Assembly: GCF_000426505.1 (NCBI RefSeq)
Contig: NZ_KE384531.1
Coordinates: 371,384 to 435,383 of the forward strand
Reading direction: 5' to 3'
Length of the DNA stretch: 64,000 nt
Origin: Nisaea denitrificans DSM 18348
GTDB taxonomy: Bacteria; Pseudomonadota; Alphaproteobacteria; Thalassobaculales; Thalassobaculaceae
Shown: piece after piece, positions 46,227-54,966 of the stretch
Layout of the letters: the number at the start of each line of letters is the position of its first letter
Position numbering within the stretch: position 1 is the first letter of the stretch
Notes under the pieces: generated by a model
Seen by the model: only the letters and a program-made list of their open reading frames with translations
Database searches by the model: none
What the model was told of the DNA's origin: nothing
Translations under genes and position numbers: made by a program

Positions 46227-47891
46227 TTATGCGCATGTGGCTTTGAGCCAGGCGCACATCTGGCGCAGAGACGTTTCGGCCTCGGGGCAATATTCCATCG
46301 CCCGCAGGTAGCCATGGATCAGGCCCTCTCCCGGATCGCGGTCCACCGTCACCCCGGCCGCCTCAAGCGCATCCGCATAGGCGGTGCCGCTGTCGCGCAG
46401 CGGGTCGTACTGGGCGACCGCCATGAATGCCGGGGGCAGCCCGGCATGGCTGCTGGCGGCGAGCGGGGCGATATAGGGGTCGCTGTTCAGTTGCTCCGCG
46501 TCGGCGCAATAGAGCGCGTTATTTTCCGCCATGCCGGCGACTTTCAGCAACGGCCCGTTAGCGTTCTCGACATAGGAAGGCCGGGTGCGGTCGAAATCGC
46601 AGGAAGGATAGACGAGCATCTGCGCCCGGAGCGGTATGTTCAGCTCCCTACATTTCAGGGCGACCGCCGCGGCGATGTTGCCGCCTGCGCTATCGCCGCC
46701 GACGGCGATACGGGCCGGGTCGATACCGAGTTTCCCGGCGTTCTGGTGTGCCCATTCCACGACCGAGGTGCACTGCTGGAAAGCGGCGGGGTAGGGGTGT
46801 TCCGGTGCGAGTGCGTAATCGACGCTGATCACCGTTTGCCTGTTCCAGTCAGCGATGCGAGCCGTAATGTCCCAGTGGGTTTCCGGGCTGCCCTGCATCC
46901 AGCCGCCGCCATGCATGTAGATCAGGGCGGATTGCGGCGCGCTGTCGGCATGACGGAATACCCGAACGCGAACGGGGCCACCGGGACTGTCGATCCAGTG
47001 CTCCTCGTCCGTCTCCACACCCTCCGGCGTCTCCAGCCGCATTTCGCGGGCGATGGCCTCGAACCTGACACGGCGATCAGCCGGTGTGGCACCCGGTGCC
47101 AGACTGGCCCACTTGCTGTCCCAGACATCAAGAAACCGGACAATGCCGGGAAGAATCCGGCGCGTTTCATCCAATGAATTAAGCACGCTGCGTCCTTTGT
47201 CTGTATCGGTCCGCATGACGAAGCGCAGGATCATGTCGCCGACATGCCGGCGCAGCATCTGCTGACCTCTGGGGCTGAACAGGTCATCTCCGAAAATCCG
47301 GGAGAAGGTCGATCGGTTGGAAACGTTGAAGTAACAGAGAGCCGAGATGTGCCAGTGCAGCTCAAGCGCCGTCAGTCCGCGCCGGAACAGGCCAAGCTCG
47401 CAGCCGCGTGCATAGATGTTCTCGAGTAGCCGGATCGCTGAGCTGTTCTGCCCGACGATACCGTCGGACCGGGACATATGCTCTCCGTTATGGATGTTTT
47501 CGATGGTCACAAGGCGGACGAAATTGACCGCGTTGCGATGGTGGTCGAAGGTGAATTCGGCAAGCTGACGCAGCGCTTCGACCGGCGGGACCTGTGCCAG
47601 GTCGAGGGCATCCTCGGACCGGCGCATTTCCTGATAGGCGTCTTCCAGAGCGGCCCGGTAGAGGCCTTCCTTGTCGCCGAAATAATAATAGATCATCCGC
47701 TTCGAGGTCTTGGTCTTGGCCGCAATCTCCGAGATGCGCGCGCCAGAGAGCCCCTTCGCCGCGAAAATCTCGCGGGCAATCTGAAGAATGTTGGCCTGAA
47801 CCGCGTCGGGGTCCTGCTTCCATCCCTTGCGGAACAATTCTCCCGGCTGGTCCCCCGGCTGGTCTGATGACGTTTCAACCTCGCCCAACAT
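46227..47891 (-). CDS. TetR-type DNA-binding domain fused to HSL-family alpha/beta hydrolase
   Basis: 554 residues in one frame. Residues about 30-240: TetR regulator, HTH with ILQIAREIFAAKGLSGARISEIAAKTKTSKRMIYYYFGDKEGLYRAAL and a helical ligand domain. Residues about 255-554: esterase/lipase of the hormone-sensitive-lipase family with oxyanion motif YMHGGGWMQG, nucleophile GDSAGGNIAAA, Asp in YDPLRDSG and His in LIHGYLR. Both parts are full length. Sits in a quinate/shikimate cluster, where the esterase could act on quinate or shikimate esters and the TetR part sense the product; that role is inference. The ATG has GGGAGG only 2-3 nt upstream. Confidence 0.88.
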   Translation of the reverse strand: MLGEVETSSDQPGDQPGELFRKGWKQDPDAVQANILQIAREIFAAKGLSGARISEIAAKTKTSKRMIYYYFGDKEGLYRAALEDAYQEMRRSEDALDLAQVPPVEALRQLAEFTFDHHRNAVNFVRLVTIENIHNGEHMSRSDGIVGQNSSAIRLLENIYARGCELGLFRRGLTALELHWHISALCYFNVSNRSTFSRIFGDDLFSPRGQQMLRRHVGDMILRFVMRTDTDKGRSVLNSLDETRRILPGIVRFLDVWDSKWASLAPGATPADRRVRFEAIAREMRLETPEGVETDEEHWIDSPGGPVRVRVFRHADSAPQSALIYMHGGGWMQGSPETHWDITARIADWNRQTVISVDYALAPEHPYPAAFQQCTSVVEWAHQNAGKLGIDPARIAVGGDSAGGNIAAAVALKCRELNIPLRAQMLVYPSCDFDRTRPSYVENANGPLLKVAGMAENNALYCADAEQLNSDPYIAPLAASSHAGLPPAFMAVAQYDPLRDSGTAYADALEAAGVTVDRDPGEGLIHGYLRAMEYCPEAETSLRQMCAWLKATCA

Positions 47892-48012
47892 TTCCTCCCA
47901 TCGTGTTCTTCAGTTTCTTTCGTTGATCTCAGCATAACGGAGTACTGCACCGGGTGCGCCCCTTCGTGCCGAGCCTCCCCTGGGCTGTCGTGAGGGGTTG
48001 AGCGCATCACTA

Positions 48013-48041
48013 TTGACATATTTAACCGCGATGAACAATAT
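48013..48041 (+). promoter_or_regulatory. Sigma-70-type promoter for the quinate dehydrogenase/TRAP operon
   Basis: TTGACA at 48013-48018, 17-bp spacer, CAATAT at 48036-48041, 44 bp before the start codon. Near-consensus -35 with acceptable -10. It lies in the divergent region facing the TetR-esterase gene, so an operator for that protein is expected nearby, though no clear dyad was seen. Confidence 0.7.
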
Positions 48042-48084
48042 CGAGAAAAATGAGCCCGACTGTTAACGGTTGTGGACATAAGGG

Positions 48085-48972
48085 ATGGGCGTTGTGGAAG
48101 TTGAAGTCGAGGGTATCGGTGGAGCCTCGCTGCCGGATTGTGTGCTGGCTGGCCTGATTGGCAACAGCATTCAGGCTTCGCGAACGCCCAGAATGCATAT
48201 GGATGAAGGGACCGCGCTCGGGTTTCCTTACGAGTACCGGCTGATCGATCTGCCCCGCGATCTGGAAGAGGCGGCGCTTGCCCGGATCCTTGCCGATCTG
48301 GAAGATGCCGGGTATCGCGGCGTCAATGTAACCGTACCGTACAAAAGAGACATTCTGACGCATCTCGATGCGCTGTCCGATGACGCGCATGCAGTGGGTG
48401 CCGTCAATACCGTGCTGTTCACCAAGGACGGCAGGATCGGGCACAACACAGACTATTGGGGTTTTGCGGAAAGCCTGCGACGCGGCCTTCCGGATGTTGC
48501 GCGCGATAAGGTGCTGCTGATGGGGGCGGGGGGCGCCGGCCATGCGGTCGCGCATGCCCTGGTGGATTCCGGCGTTGGAACGCTGCTGGTTTGCGATACG
48601 AACCGGGAGCTGGCCACGTCCCTTGTCTCCGAGCTGAATGAGCGCGCCGGAGCCGGGCGCGCCGAGCTTGTAGAGGATGTCGCGGAAGCGGCGAAAGCTG
48701 CCGACGGCATCGTCAACGCCACCCCGGTGGGCATGCTGAAAATGCCGGGAATGCCGATCGACGGCGCACTTGTCGAGCCCCGTCATTGGGTCGCGGACAT
48801 TGTCTATTTTCCATTGGAGACAAAGTTACTTGCACATGCCCGCGGAAAGGGCTGTGCGGTTTTGTCGGGTGCCGGTATGGCGCTCTTTCAAGCAGTCCGG
48901 GCTTTCGAGCTGTTCACCGGCGTTACGCCGGATGCCGACCGGATGAAGGCGGTATTCGACTCGTTCGACTGA
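48085..48972 (+). CDS. Quinate/shikimate dehydrogenase (AroE-like, NAD-type)
   Basis: 295 residues. The substrate loop reads GNSIQASRTPRMHMDEG, the SrTPxmHexEg form of catabolic quinate/shikimate dehydrogenases rather than the SLSP form of biosynthetic AroE. Catalytic Lys in VTVPYKRDIL and Asp in GHNTDYWGF; nucleotide loop GAGGAGHA followed by Asp in LLVCDTNRE, which favours NAD+ over NADP+. Oxidises quinate or shikimate to the 3-dehydro compound, feeding QuiC. ATG with AAGGG directly before it; a GTG three codons later has better spacing. Confidence 0.9.
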   Translation: MGVVEVEVEGIGGASLPDCVLAGLIGNSIQASRTPRMHMDEGTALGFPYEYRLIDLPRDLEEAALARILADLEDAGYRGVNVTVPYKRDILTHLDALSDDAHAVGAVNTVLFTKDGRIGHNTDYWGFAESLRRGLPDVARDKVLLMGAGGAGHAVAHALVDSGVGTLLVCDTNRELATSLVSELNERAGAGRAELVEDVAEAAKAADGIVNATPVGMLKMPGMPIDGALVEPRHWVADIVYFPLETKLLAHARGKGCAVLSGAGMALFQAVRAFELFTGVTPDADRMKAVFDSFD

Positions 48973-49021
48973 CCGTCGCGGGACGCAGGGTCCGCAAAAT
49001 TCGCAAAAAAGGGAGGAAACA

Positions 49022-50014
49022 ATGCGAAGTCAAACGATGAAAGGCACCCTTCGTGGTGCCGTTGCCGCAATGGCGCTTCTGGTCACGGCAGGAGCCGTCA
49101 ATGCGGCCGACAAGGTCGAGATCATCTATTCCGACACCGTTCAGGAAACGGACCGCCGCAGCGGTATCCTGAAGGAACATTTCGCCGGGTGTCTGGGTGA
49201 TGGCTTTGAGTTCAAGCCCTATTTCGGCGCCACTCTGTTCAAGCAGGGCACCGAGCTGACCGCCATGCAGCGCGGCAATCTCGATATGGCCAACCTCGCC
49301 AGCTATGACTTCGAGAACCAGGTTCCGTCCGCCTCGATCCTCGGCACCGGATATCTGTTCCGGGGTTACGAGCACATGCGCAAGGTGTTCGACGGCGATG
49401 TGATGGACGGCCTGTTCGGTGAGATCCAGGAGAAGACCGGGGTCAAGGTCCTGGCCAATCCTTATATCGGCACCCGTCACGTCAACATCAAAGGCGACAA
49501 GAAGATCATGACGCCGGCGGACATGGCCGGCATCAAGCTGCGTATGCCGGGCGGTGAGGGCTGGCAGTTCCTCGGCAAAGCACTTGGCGCCAACCCGACG
49601 CCGGTGGCCTTCACGGAGGTTTATACGGCGCTGCAGACCGGTACCGTGGACGGGCAGGACAATCCGTTGCCGACCAACAAGCAGATGAAGTTCTACGAGG
49701 TGACGAACCAGATCATCCTGACCAGCCACCGGGTCGCCACCAACATCTTCGCCATGTCGGGCAAAAAGTGGAACAGCCTGAACGACGCCCAGAAAGCGAC
49801 GGTGCAGAAATGCGCACTCGAATTCCAGGCAGGCATGGACAAGAGCACGCTCGGGCTTGAGAAGGAAATGGCGGACTTCTTCGAGAAGGAAGGCCTGAAG
49901 CTCTACAAGCCGGACATCGACGCGTTCCGCAACCACGCGCTCGATATGTACAAAAACTCCGATTATTCGAAGAACTGGCCCGCCGGACTCCTCGAAAAGA
50001 TCAATAAGACCTAA
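49022..50014 (+). CDS. TRAP transporter solute-binding protein DctP
   Basis: 330 residues. Signal peptide to about ALLVTAGAVNAADK. DctP landmarks: GTELTAMQRGNLDMANLASYDF, TRHVNIKGDKKIMTPADMAGIKLRMPGG with the carboxylate-binding Arg, and PVAFTEVYTALQTGTVDGQDNPLPT. GGGAGGAAA ribosome site precedes the ATG. Binds an organic acid, here probably quinate, shikimate or a related cyclic carboxylate judging from the neighbouring dehydrogenase; 49 bp downstream of it. Confidence 0.94.
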   Translation: MRSQTMKGTLRGAVAAMALLVTAGAVNAADKVEIIYSDTVQETDRRSGILKEHFAGCLGDGFEFKPYFGATLFKQGTELTAMQRGNLDMANLASYDFENQVPSASILGTGYLFRGYEHMRKVFDGDVMDGLFGEIQEKTGVKVLANPYIGTRHVNIKGDKKIMTPADMAGIKLRMPGGEGWQFLGKALGANPTPVAFTEVYTALQTGTVDGQDNPLPTNKQMKFYEVTNQIILTSHRVATNIFAMSGKKWNSLNDAQKATVQKCALEFQAGMDKSTLGLEKEMADFFEKEGLKLYKPDIDAFRNHALDMYKNSDYSKNWPAGLLEKINKT

Positions 50015-50077
50015 TATCCGAGACGGCACCGGCGCTCGTGCGGCGCCGGTGCGGCCGTCTTTTCCGGAGGGACCGCT

Positions 50078-50581
50078 TTGCTGGGTTGGCTATCGCGTCG
50101 CGCCGAGAATTTTCTCGCGCTGGTGCTCGCTGCATTGTTCGCGAGCTTTCTCATACAGATTGTTTTCCGCTACGTGCTGAACCTGCCGCTGGGCTGGACG
50201 GTCGAAATGGTCTCGATCTGCTGGCTGTGGGGCATTCTCTTCGGCTACGCCTTCGTCGTCCGAGACAACGACATCATCCGGCTCGACATCATCTATGACA
50301 TGTTCCCGCGCGGCGGACGCCGTGCCCTCGATGTGATCACGGGCCTGATCTGCGCCGGCCTCTTTGCCTGGACGCTGCCGAAGGCCTGGGAATTTATCGA
50401 TTTCATGAAGATCGAGAAGACGGCCTATATCCGGCTGCGCTTCGATTATGTCTTCGCCATTTACGTTCCCTTTGCGCTGGCTGTGATCTTCCGGTCCCTG
50501 CGCAGTGTCTGGTACGGCCTTTCCGGCAAAGGCCCCGCCTTCAGCCCTACGCACGGGGCGGAGACCCATGACTATGATTGA
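50078..50581 (+). CDS. TRAP transporter small permease DctQ
   Basis: 167 residues with four helices: FLALVLAALFASFLIQIVFRYVLN, WTVEMVSICWLWGILFGYAFVVRDNDIIRLDIIYD (typical DctQ), GLICAGLFAWTLPKAWEF and a last one. TTG or an upstream start may be used; the given start is TTG with GGAGGG upstream. Overlaps the large permease by 14 bp. Links binding protein to the DctM subunit. Confidence 0.92.
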   Translation: MLGWLSRRAENFLALVLAALFASFLIQIVFRYVLNLPLGWTVEMVSICWLWGILFGYAFVVRDNDIIRLDIIYDMFPRGGRRALDVITGLICAGLFAWTLPKAWEFIDFMKIEKTAYIRLRFDYVFAIYVPFALAVIFRSLRSVWYGLSGKGPAFSPTHGAETHDYD

Positions 50582-51869
50582 TCCGTTTACAGTCGCGCTC
50601 CTGCTCATCCTGTTCCTGGCTTTCGGCGGGCTCTCGATGGGCCTGGCGATGATCTGCGGCGCCTTCACCTACCTTCTGCTCGGCGGTTACGATCCCTCGA
50701 TCGCCTCCGAGACGCTGCTGCAGGGCCTTTTCCACGGTTACACGCTGCTTGCGATCCCGCTCTTCATCCTGGCCGCCGACATCATGAATATCGGCACGCT
50801 GGCGGACCGGCTGCTGCGTTTCAGCCAGGCGCTGGTCGGACGCTTCAAGGGCGGGCTCGGCCATGTGAACGTGGTCTCGTCGCTGATCTTCTCCGGCATG
50901 TCCGGCTCCGCCGTCGCCGACGCCGTCGGCATGGGCAAGATCATCATCACCATGATGACCAAGGACGGGAAATATTCCGGCTCCTATGCCGCTGCCATCA
51001 CCGCCGCCTCGGCCACCATTGGGCCGATCATTCCGCCCTCCATCCCCATGGTGCTCTATGCCCTGGTCTCGGACCAGTCGGTCGGCTACCTGTTCGCCGC
51101 CGGCATGTTGCCGGGGCTGCTGATGGGCGTCGTGCTGATCATCATGAACATGATCATCGCGCACCGCCGAGGTTTTGCGACCGATGAGGCCATCCCGTTG
51201 CGGGAACTGCCGGCGACGACTTTCCGCGCTATCCCTGCTTTGCTTCTCCCCGTCATCCTGCTGGGCGGGATCTATGGCGGCGTGATGACGCCGACCGAAG
51301 CGGCGGCCGTGGCCGCGTTTTACGCCCTCTCGATATCGATCCTGCTCTACCGTTCGGTCACCTTTAAAGGCTTCTATCAGGCGCTGCTCGGCTCAGCCCG
51401 TTCGACGGCGACGGTCGGTATCCTGATCGCTGGAGCCCTGACATTCGACTATGTGGTGACGCGGGAGAACGTGCCGCAGATGATGGCTGATTTCCTCGCG
51501 CAGTATGATCTCTCGCGTGTGGGTTTCCTGCTGGCCATCAACGTGATGTTCCTTGTGCTCGGCTGTATTCTTGAATCCGGTGCGATCCTGCTGATTATCG
51601 TGCCGATCTTCCTGCCGACGGCCCAGGCGCTGGGCATCGATCTGGTGCATTTCGGCGTCGTTGCCGTAGTCAATGCCATGCTCGGCCTGATCACGCCGCC
51701 CTACGGCCTGCTGCTCTTCATCGTGGCCTCGATCACGAAGCAACCGCTGATCCGGATCGTCAAGGATCTGCTGCCTTTCCTGGCGGCTCTTCTGGTTGCG
51801 CTTGGCGTCATCACCTTCGTGCCGGACTTCGTGCTCTTCCTGCCGCGCCTGCTTGGCTACAAGGGGTAG
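50568..51869 (+). CDS. TRAP transporter large permease DctM
   Basis: 433 residues, about twelve helices. GLSMGLAMICGAFTYLL, FSGMSGSAVADAVGMGKIIITMM, ASATIGPIIPPSIPMVLYAL and the GLITPPYGLLLFI segment near the C-terminus are the conserved DctM blocks. Sodium-driven import channel of the three-part system. Start at the ATG with GGCGGAG upstream, inside the DctQ end. A 13-bp hairpin follows the stop. Confidence 0.95.
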   Translation: MTMIDPFTVALLLILFLAFGGLSMGLAMICGAFTYLLLGGYDPSIASETLLQGLFHGYTLLAIPLFILAADIMNIGTLADRLLRFSQALVGRFKGGLGHVNVVSSLIFSGMSGSAVADAVGMGKIIITMMTKDGKYSGSYAAAITAASATIGPIIPPSIPMVLYALVSDQSVGYLFAAGMLPGLLMGVVLIIMNMIIAHRRGFATDEAIPLRELPATTFRAIPALLLPVILLGGIYGGVMTPTEAAAVAAFYALSISILLYRSVTFKGFYQALLGSARSTATVGILIAGALTFDYVVTRENVPQMMADFLAQYDLSRVGFLLAINVMFLVLGCILESGAILLIIVPIFLPTAQALGIDLVHFGVVAVVNAMLGLITPPYGLLLFIVASITKQPLIRIVKDLLPFLAALLVALGVITFVPDFVLFLPRLLGYKG

Positions 51870-51886
51870 CCTCATTGGCTGCGCCA

Positions 51887-51923
51887 TCCAGCGATATGCA
51901 CCGCCAGGTTGCGTATCGCTGGA
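51887..51923 (+). terminator. Hairpin after the TRAP operon
   Basis: TCCAGCGATATGC (51887-51899) pairs with GCGTATCGCTGGA (51911-51923), one G-U pair, 11-nt loop, 17 bp past the dctM stop. No U run follows, so either a Rho-assisted end or an mRNA-stabilising 3' hairpin. Confidence 0.55.
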
Positions 51924-52104
51924 CCGAACACCGTGTGGCGGGCAACATTGCTGACCTATGATCAGGGGCTTCCGGGGCGCTCTGAGAGACCGGAATGGCT
52001 GGAAGGTGGAGTTGAGAGAACTCTATTCGGCCTCGACTCTTGGATTGCGTGCAGGCTTAGTCGCCCCATAGGCTTTGAGAAAAGAGCAATGGGGCGGAAG
52101 ATCG

Positions 52105-53484
52105 ATGAAGAAATCATCTCCGGATTTGAAAGAATCCGACTTCCACGACGCTGGTGGAGAATTGGTGCTGCGGCGTATCGAGCCGCTATTCTATTCCAGA
52201 TTCCCTGCCTTATCGAATATCGCCATTGCGGCTTTGATCTGCATTGCCGCGAAAGACCATGTCCCGCTTGAGTATCTTTTCGGATGGCTCCTGTTGATGG
52301 GGGGCGTCTCCACATACCGGATCATTCTCAACGGACGCTTTAGCCGCTCGGAAGTCGGCAGCTCTGACGCGCCGATGTGGGAGCAGCGCATGTTCCTGTG
52401 TGCGGCTGCGCAAGGATGCATCTGGGCGGCGATCGGTCTTGCCATAGCGATCTTTCCGATGCCAATCGAAGTCCTTGGCGTTGTGTTGATGGCAGCCTGC
52501 GGAATGCTGGCAGGCGCGACCTTCACCATGACGGGCAGTCAGAAGGTCTTCCGGGCCTTTGTTCTGCCGGCCGGGATCGGCCCGACAACCGGGCTCGCCT
52601 TCATGGACGGAGATGCCGGTCTTGTTCTGGCACTCATGGCGGTGGTCTTTCTGGTTGTCGTGTTGATCTGGGGGTGGACCGTTTCAAAGGCGGTAGACGA
52701 GCGCCTGATGCTCGCTGCCGAGAAGGAGCACTTGCTTGCCAACCTCGAGCTGGCGCATCGGGAGGCGGAACTCGAGAAGGAGCTGAAGCAGGAAACCTTC
52801 AACAAGCTGGGGCATGAATTGCGAACGCCGCTCAACAGCATTATCGGGTTCGCTGAAATCATTGGCACTGAGGCTGTTGGTCCAATCGGGAATGCCAAAT
52901 ACAAGGAATACGGATCACTCGTCGCAGAGAGTGGAAAACATTTGTCGAACCTGATCGACGAAATGTTGAACCTGGGGAAAAACGAGAGCCTTCAGGCATC
53001 GATCGATAAGGAGCCTGTGGACGTCGAGGAGATCATGGTCTTCTGCCGGGATTTGCTGGCTCCACTGGCAAGAAGGGGCGGTGTCGAGCTGCATGTCGTG
53101 CCTGCAGGGGATGGCGCCCCGCTGATCATTTCGGCAGAGCGCCTCAAGCTGCGTCAGGTTCTGATCAACCTGATCAACAACGCAATCCACTACACCTTGC
53201 CGGGCGGGAGGATTGACGTTGCCTTGAAGAGGAATGCCGACGGGTTTCTGGAAATCAGCGTTACGGATACGGGTATCGGGATGGCCGAGGCTGATATTCC
53301 CAAGGCTTTGGAACCCTTCAATCAGCTCAAGGACGGTAAAAAGCATAACCCGGACGGAAAGGGTATCGGGCTTGCTCTATCCAAGAAGTTCGTTGAATTG
53401 CACGGCGGCAGTCTGAATGTTGAAAGCACATTCGGAGTAGGCACGACAATCCGTGTCCTGCTCCCCGCAGGGGCGGAAGAATGA
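52105..53484 (+). CDS. Membrane sensor histidine kinase
   Basis: 459 residues. Four to six hydrophobic helices up to about residue 195, a coiled segment, HisKA with FNKLGHELRTPLNSIIGFAEIIGTEAVGPIG and HATPase_c with VLINLINNAIHYT, DTGIGMAEADI, GKGIGLALSKKFVELHGG. H-box wording is close to that of the kinase at 39.7 kb, so the two are probably paralogues of the PleC/DivJ-type. No periplasmic domain and no adjacent regulator. Start chosen at MKKSSP with GGAAG upstream. Confidence 0.92.
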   Translation: MKKSSPDLKESDFHDAGGELVLRRIEPLFYSRFPALSNIAIAALICIAAKDHVPLEYLFGWLLLMGGVSTYRIILNGRFSRSEVGSSDAPMWEQRMFLCAAAQGCIWAAIGLAIAIFPMPIEVLGVVLMAACGMLAGATFTMTGSQKVFRAFVLPAGIGPTTGLAFMDGDAGLVLALMAVVFLVVVLIWGWTVSKAVDERLMLAAEKEHLLANLELAHREAELEKELKQETFNKLGHELRTPLNSIIGFAEIIGTEAVGPIGNAKYKEYGSLVAESGKHLSNLIDEMLNLGKNESLQASIDKEPVDVEEIMVFCRDLLAPLARRGGVELHVVPAGDGAPLIISAERLKLRQVLINLINNAIHYTLPGGRIDVALKRNADGFLEISVTDTGIGMAEADIPKALEPFNQLKDGKKHNPDGKGIGLALSKKFVELHGGSLNVESTFGVGTTIRVLLPAGAEE

Positions 53485-53514
53485 GGGTGCGATGTTGGGC
53501 TGTGCGTTGCAGCA

Positions 53515-53560
53515 GGGATATGGCCGTTTGATCTTGAGGGATATGGTCGTTTGATCTTGC
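53515..53560. repeat. 23-bp tandem direct repeat, two copies
   Basis: GGGATATGGCCGTTTGATCT plus TGA (53515-53537) is followed directly by a copy (53538-53560) differing at two positions. It starts 31 bp after the kinase stop. Purpose unknown; may be a local duplication or a pair of binding sites. Confidence 0.8.
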
Positions 53561-53596
53561 TGCGGAGTGGAACAGGGATTAAATACGCCATCCTCC

Positions 53597-53730
53597 AAAA
53601 AAAATTGCCGAGAACCCATAGGTTCCCGGCAAGTTGAACAGGGAGGCTTCACGTCTGGGAGACGTAGGATCCCGAAGGACCCTCTACTTCAGGCGGGGGC
53701 CTGAAGGTCAGATGCTGCAAAGCAGCACCG
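53597..53730 (-). ncRNA. Candidate small RNA with five consecutive hairpins and intrinsic terminator
   Basis: Read on the minus strand, five perfect or near-perfect stem-loops follow one another: TGCTGC/GCAGCA (53713-53727), CTTCAGG/CCTGAAG with C-rich loop CCCCCG (53687-53706), GGGTCC-TTCG-GGATCC, a UUCG tetraloop (53667-53682), ACGTCT/AGACGT with CCC loop (53651-53665), and a terminator stem TTGCCG-x-GAACC pairing across 53605-53632 followed by eight U (53597-53604). No coding frame. C-rich loops recall anti-Shine-Dalgarno sRNAs of alphaproteobacteria. The LysR gene ends 198 bp upstream, so it could also be its 3' UTR; the promoter was not identified. Confidence 0.72.
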
Positions 53731-53927
53731 TGATAATGATTTAGATATGTCTATAAGACGTTAACGACCATGCATTTTTGTTCAGTTCCGATATGCAAAA
53801 ATTGCATAGCCATTTGCCTTCATATGTCAAATTAGTGAAATGAAATAAATCGCGAATCAAAACCCGTATGCCCATTCGGCTTTAATATCGTTACGCCAAT
53901 GTGGGGTCGGCCGTTATTTCATTATGC

Positions 53928-54827
53928 TCAAAACTGCGTCAGTGCGACTTCCTGAATGAGAAAGTCGCGCAATACGGTAATTCTTTTTGAGTGTCTTAGC
54001 TCTTCCGGGTAAACAAAATAGGCCGGGACCTGAGGGCCTTCGATATCCGGCATGATGCGCACCAGGCTACTGTCTTCCTGGGCCAGATAATCCGGTATCG
54101 CGGCAATGCCGACACCGCCCTGAACGGCGCGCAGAATCGCATAGTAATTATTCACCGAGAAGGTGTTCGTGTGCGCGCGCCGGTTGCCGCCCGTTGCAAC
54201 CTCGCGCAACCAGTTCACGTTGGGGAAAGGGGGATGCGGCGTATCACCGTAAAGCACGAGGCGGTGGTCTTGAAGGTCTTCCGCTGTCTGCGGCATGCCC
54301 GCGTGCTTCAGGTAGGACGGGGCGGCGTATAGGTGCAGTTTGATGTTTTTGATATGACGTTGAATCAGGTCTGGCTGGCGGGGCGGTGTCAGCCTTATGG
54401 CGACATCGGCCTGACGCATGCCAAGGTCCAACTCACCGTCATCGATGATCAGGTTGACCGTGATCTCTGGATAAAGCTCCAGGAATTTGCCGATACGCGA
54501 AGCGAGCCATGTTGAACCGAACGCCACAGGTGTGGTGATTTTCAGCGGCCCGCGCGGCAACTCCTTGCCTTCCGAGAGGCTGGCTTCAGCAGCGGCGAGC
54601 TTGGCGAAGACATCTCGCGCCGTCCGGTACAGGGTCTCGCCCTGCTCTGTCAGGATCAGGCCGCGCGCGTGTCTGTGGAACAGCGCGACCTTGAGAGAGT
54701 CTTCGAGCTGACTGATTTGCCGACTGACAGCGGATTGGCTGAGATTGAGCGTCTCACCCGCATGCGTGAAGCTCCCTGCCTCAGCAACGGCATGAAACAC
54801 TCTGAGTTTGTCCCAGTCCATGGCCAT
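53928..54827 (-). CDS. LysR-family transcriptional regulator
   Basis: 299 residues. HTH about 3-65 (WDKLRVFHAVAEAGSFTHAGETLNLSQSAVSRQISQLEDSL), LysR_substrate domain after residue 90 with LPRGPLKITTPVAFGSTWLASRIGKFL and NNYYAILRAVQGGVGIAAIPDYLA. A second ATG two codons in is possible. The pairing of such a regulator with trxB downstream of its promoter side is conserved in alphaproteobacteria. Effector unknown. Confidence 0.93.
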   Translation of the reverse strand: MAMDWDKLRVFHAVAEAGSFTHAGETLNLSQSAVSRQISQLEDSLKVALFHRHARGLILTEQGETLYRTARDVFAKLAAAEASLSEGKELPRGPLKITTPVAFGSTWLASRIGKFLELYPEITVNLIIDDGELDLGMRQADVAIRLTPPRQPDLIQRHIKNIKLHLYAAPSYLKHAGMPQTAEDLQDHRLVLYGDTPHPPFPNVNWLREVATGGNRRAHTNTFSVNNYYAILRAVQGGVGIAAIPDYLAQEDSSLVRIMPDIEGPQVPAYFVYPEELRHSKRITVLRDFLIQEVALTQF

Positions 54828-54966
54828 GATGAACCGCTCTCGCCTTTTTAGCTCAACGTTCCGTGCGTCAGTCTAAGCCAGAGGAGTCCTATGGACCAGA
54901 GGAACGCGATGTAAAAAGCACTTTAGGGCAAAAGGGTTATCGGATCGTTACCGGGAGGGGCCGGAA

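Noticed and set aside
44621-46246. 541-codon plus-strand frame over quiC
   Set aside because: The minus strand has all QuiC and HPPD residues; the other is a codon-bias shadow.
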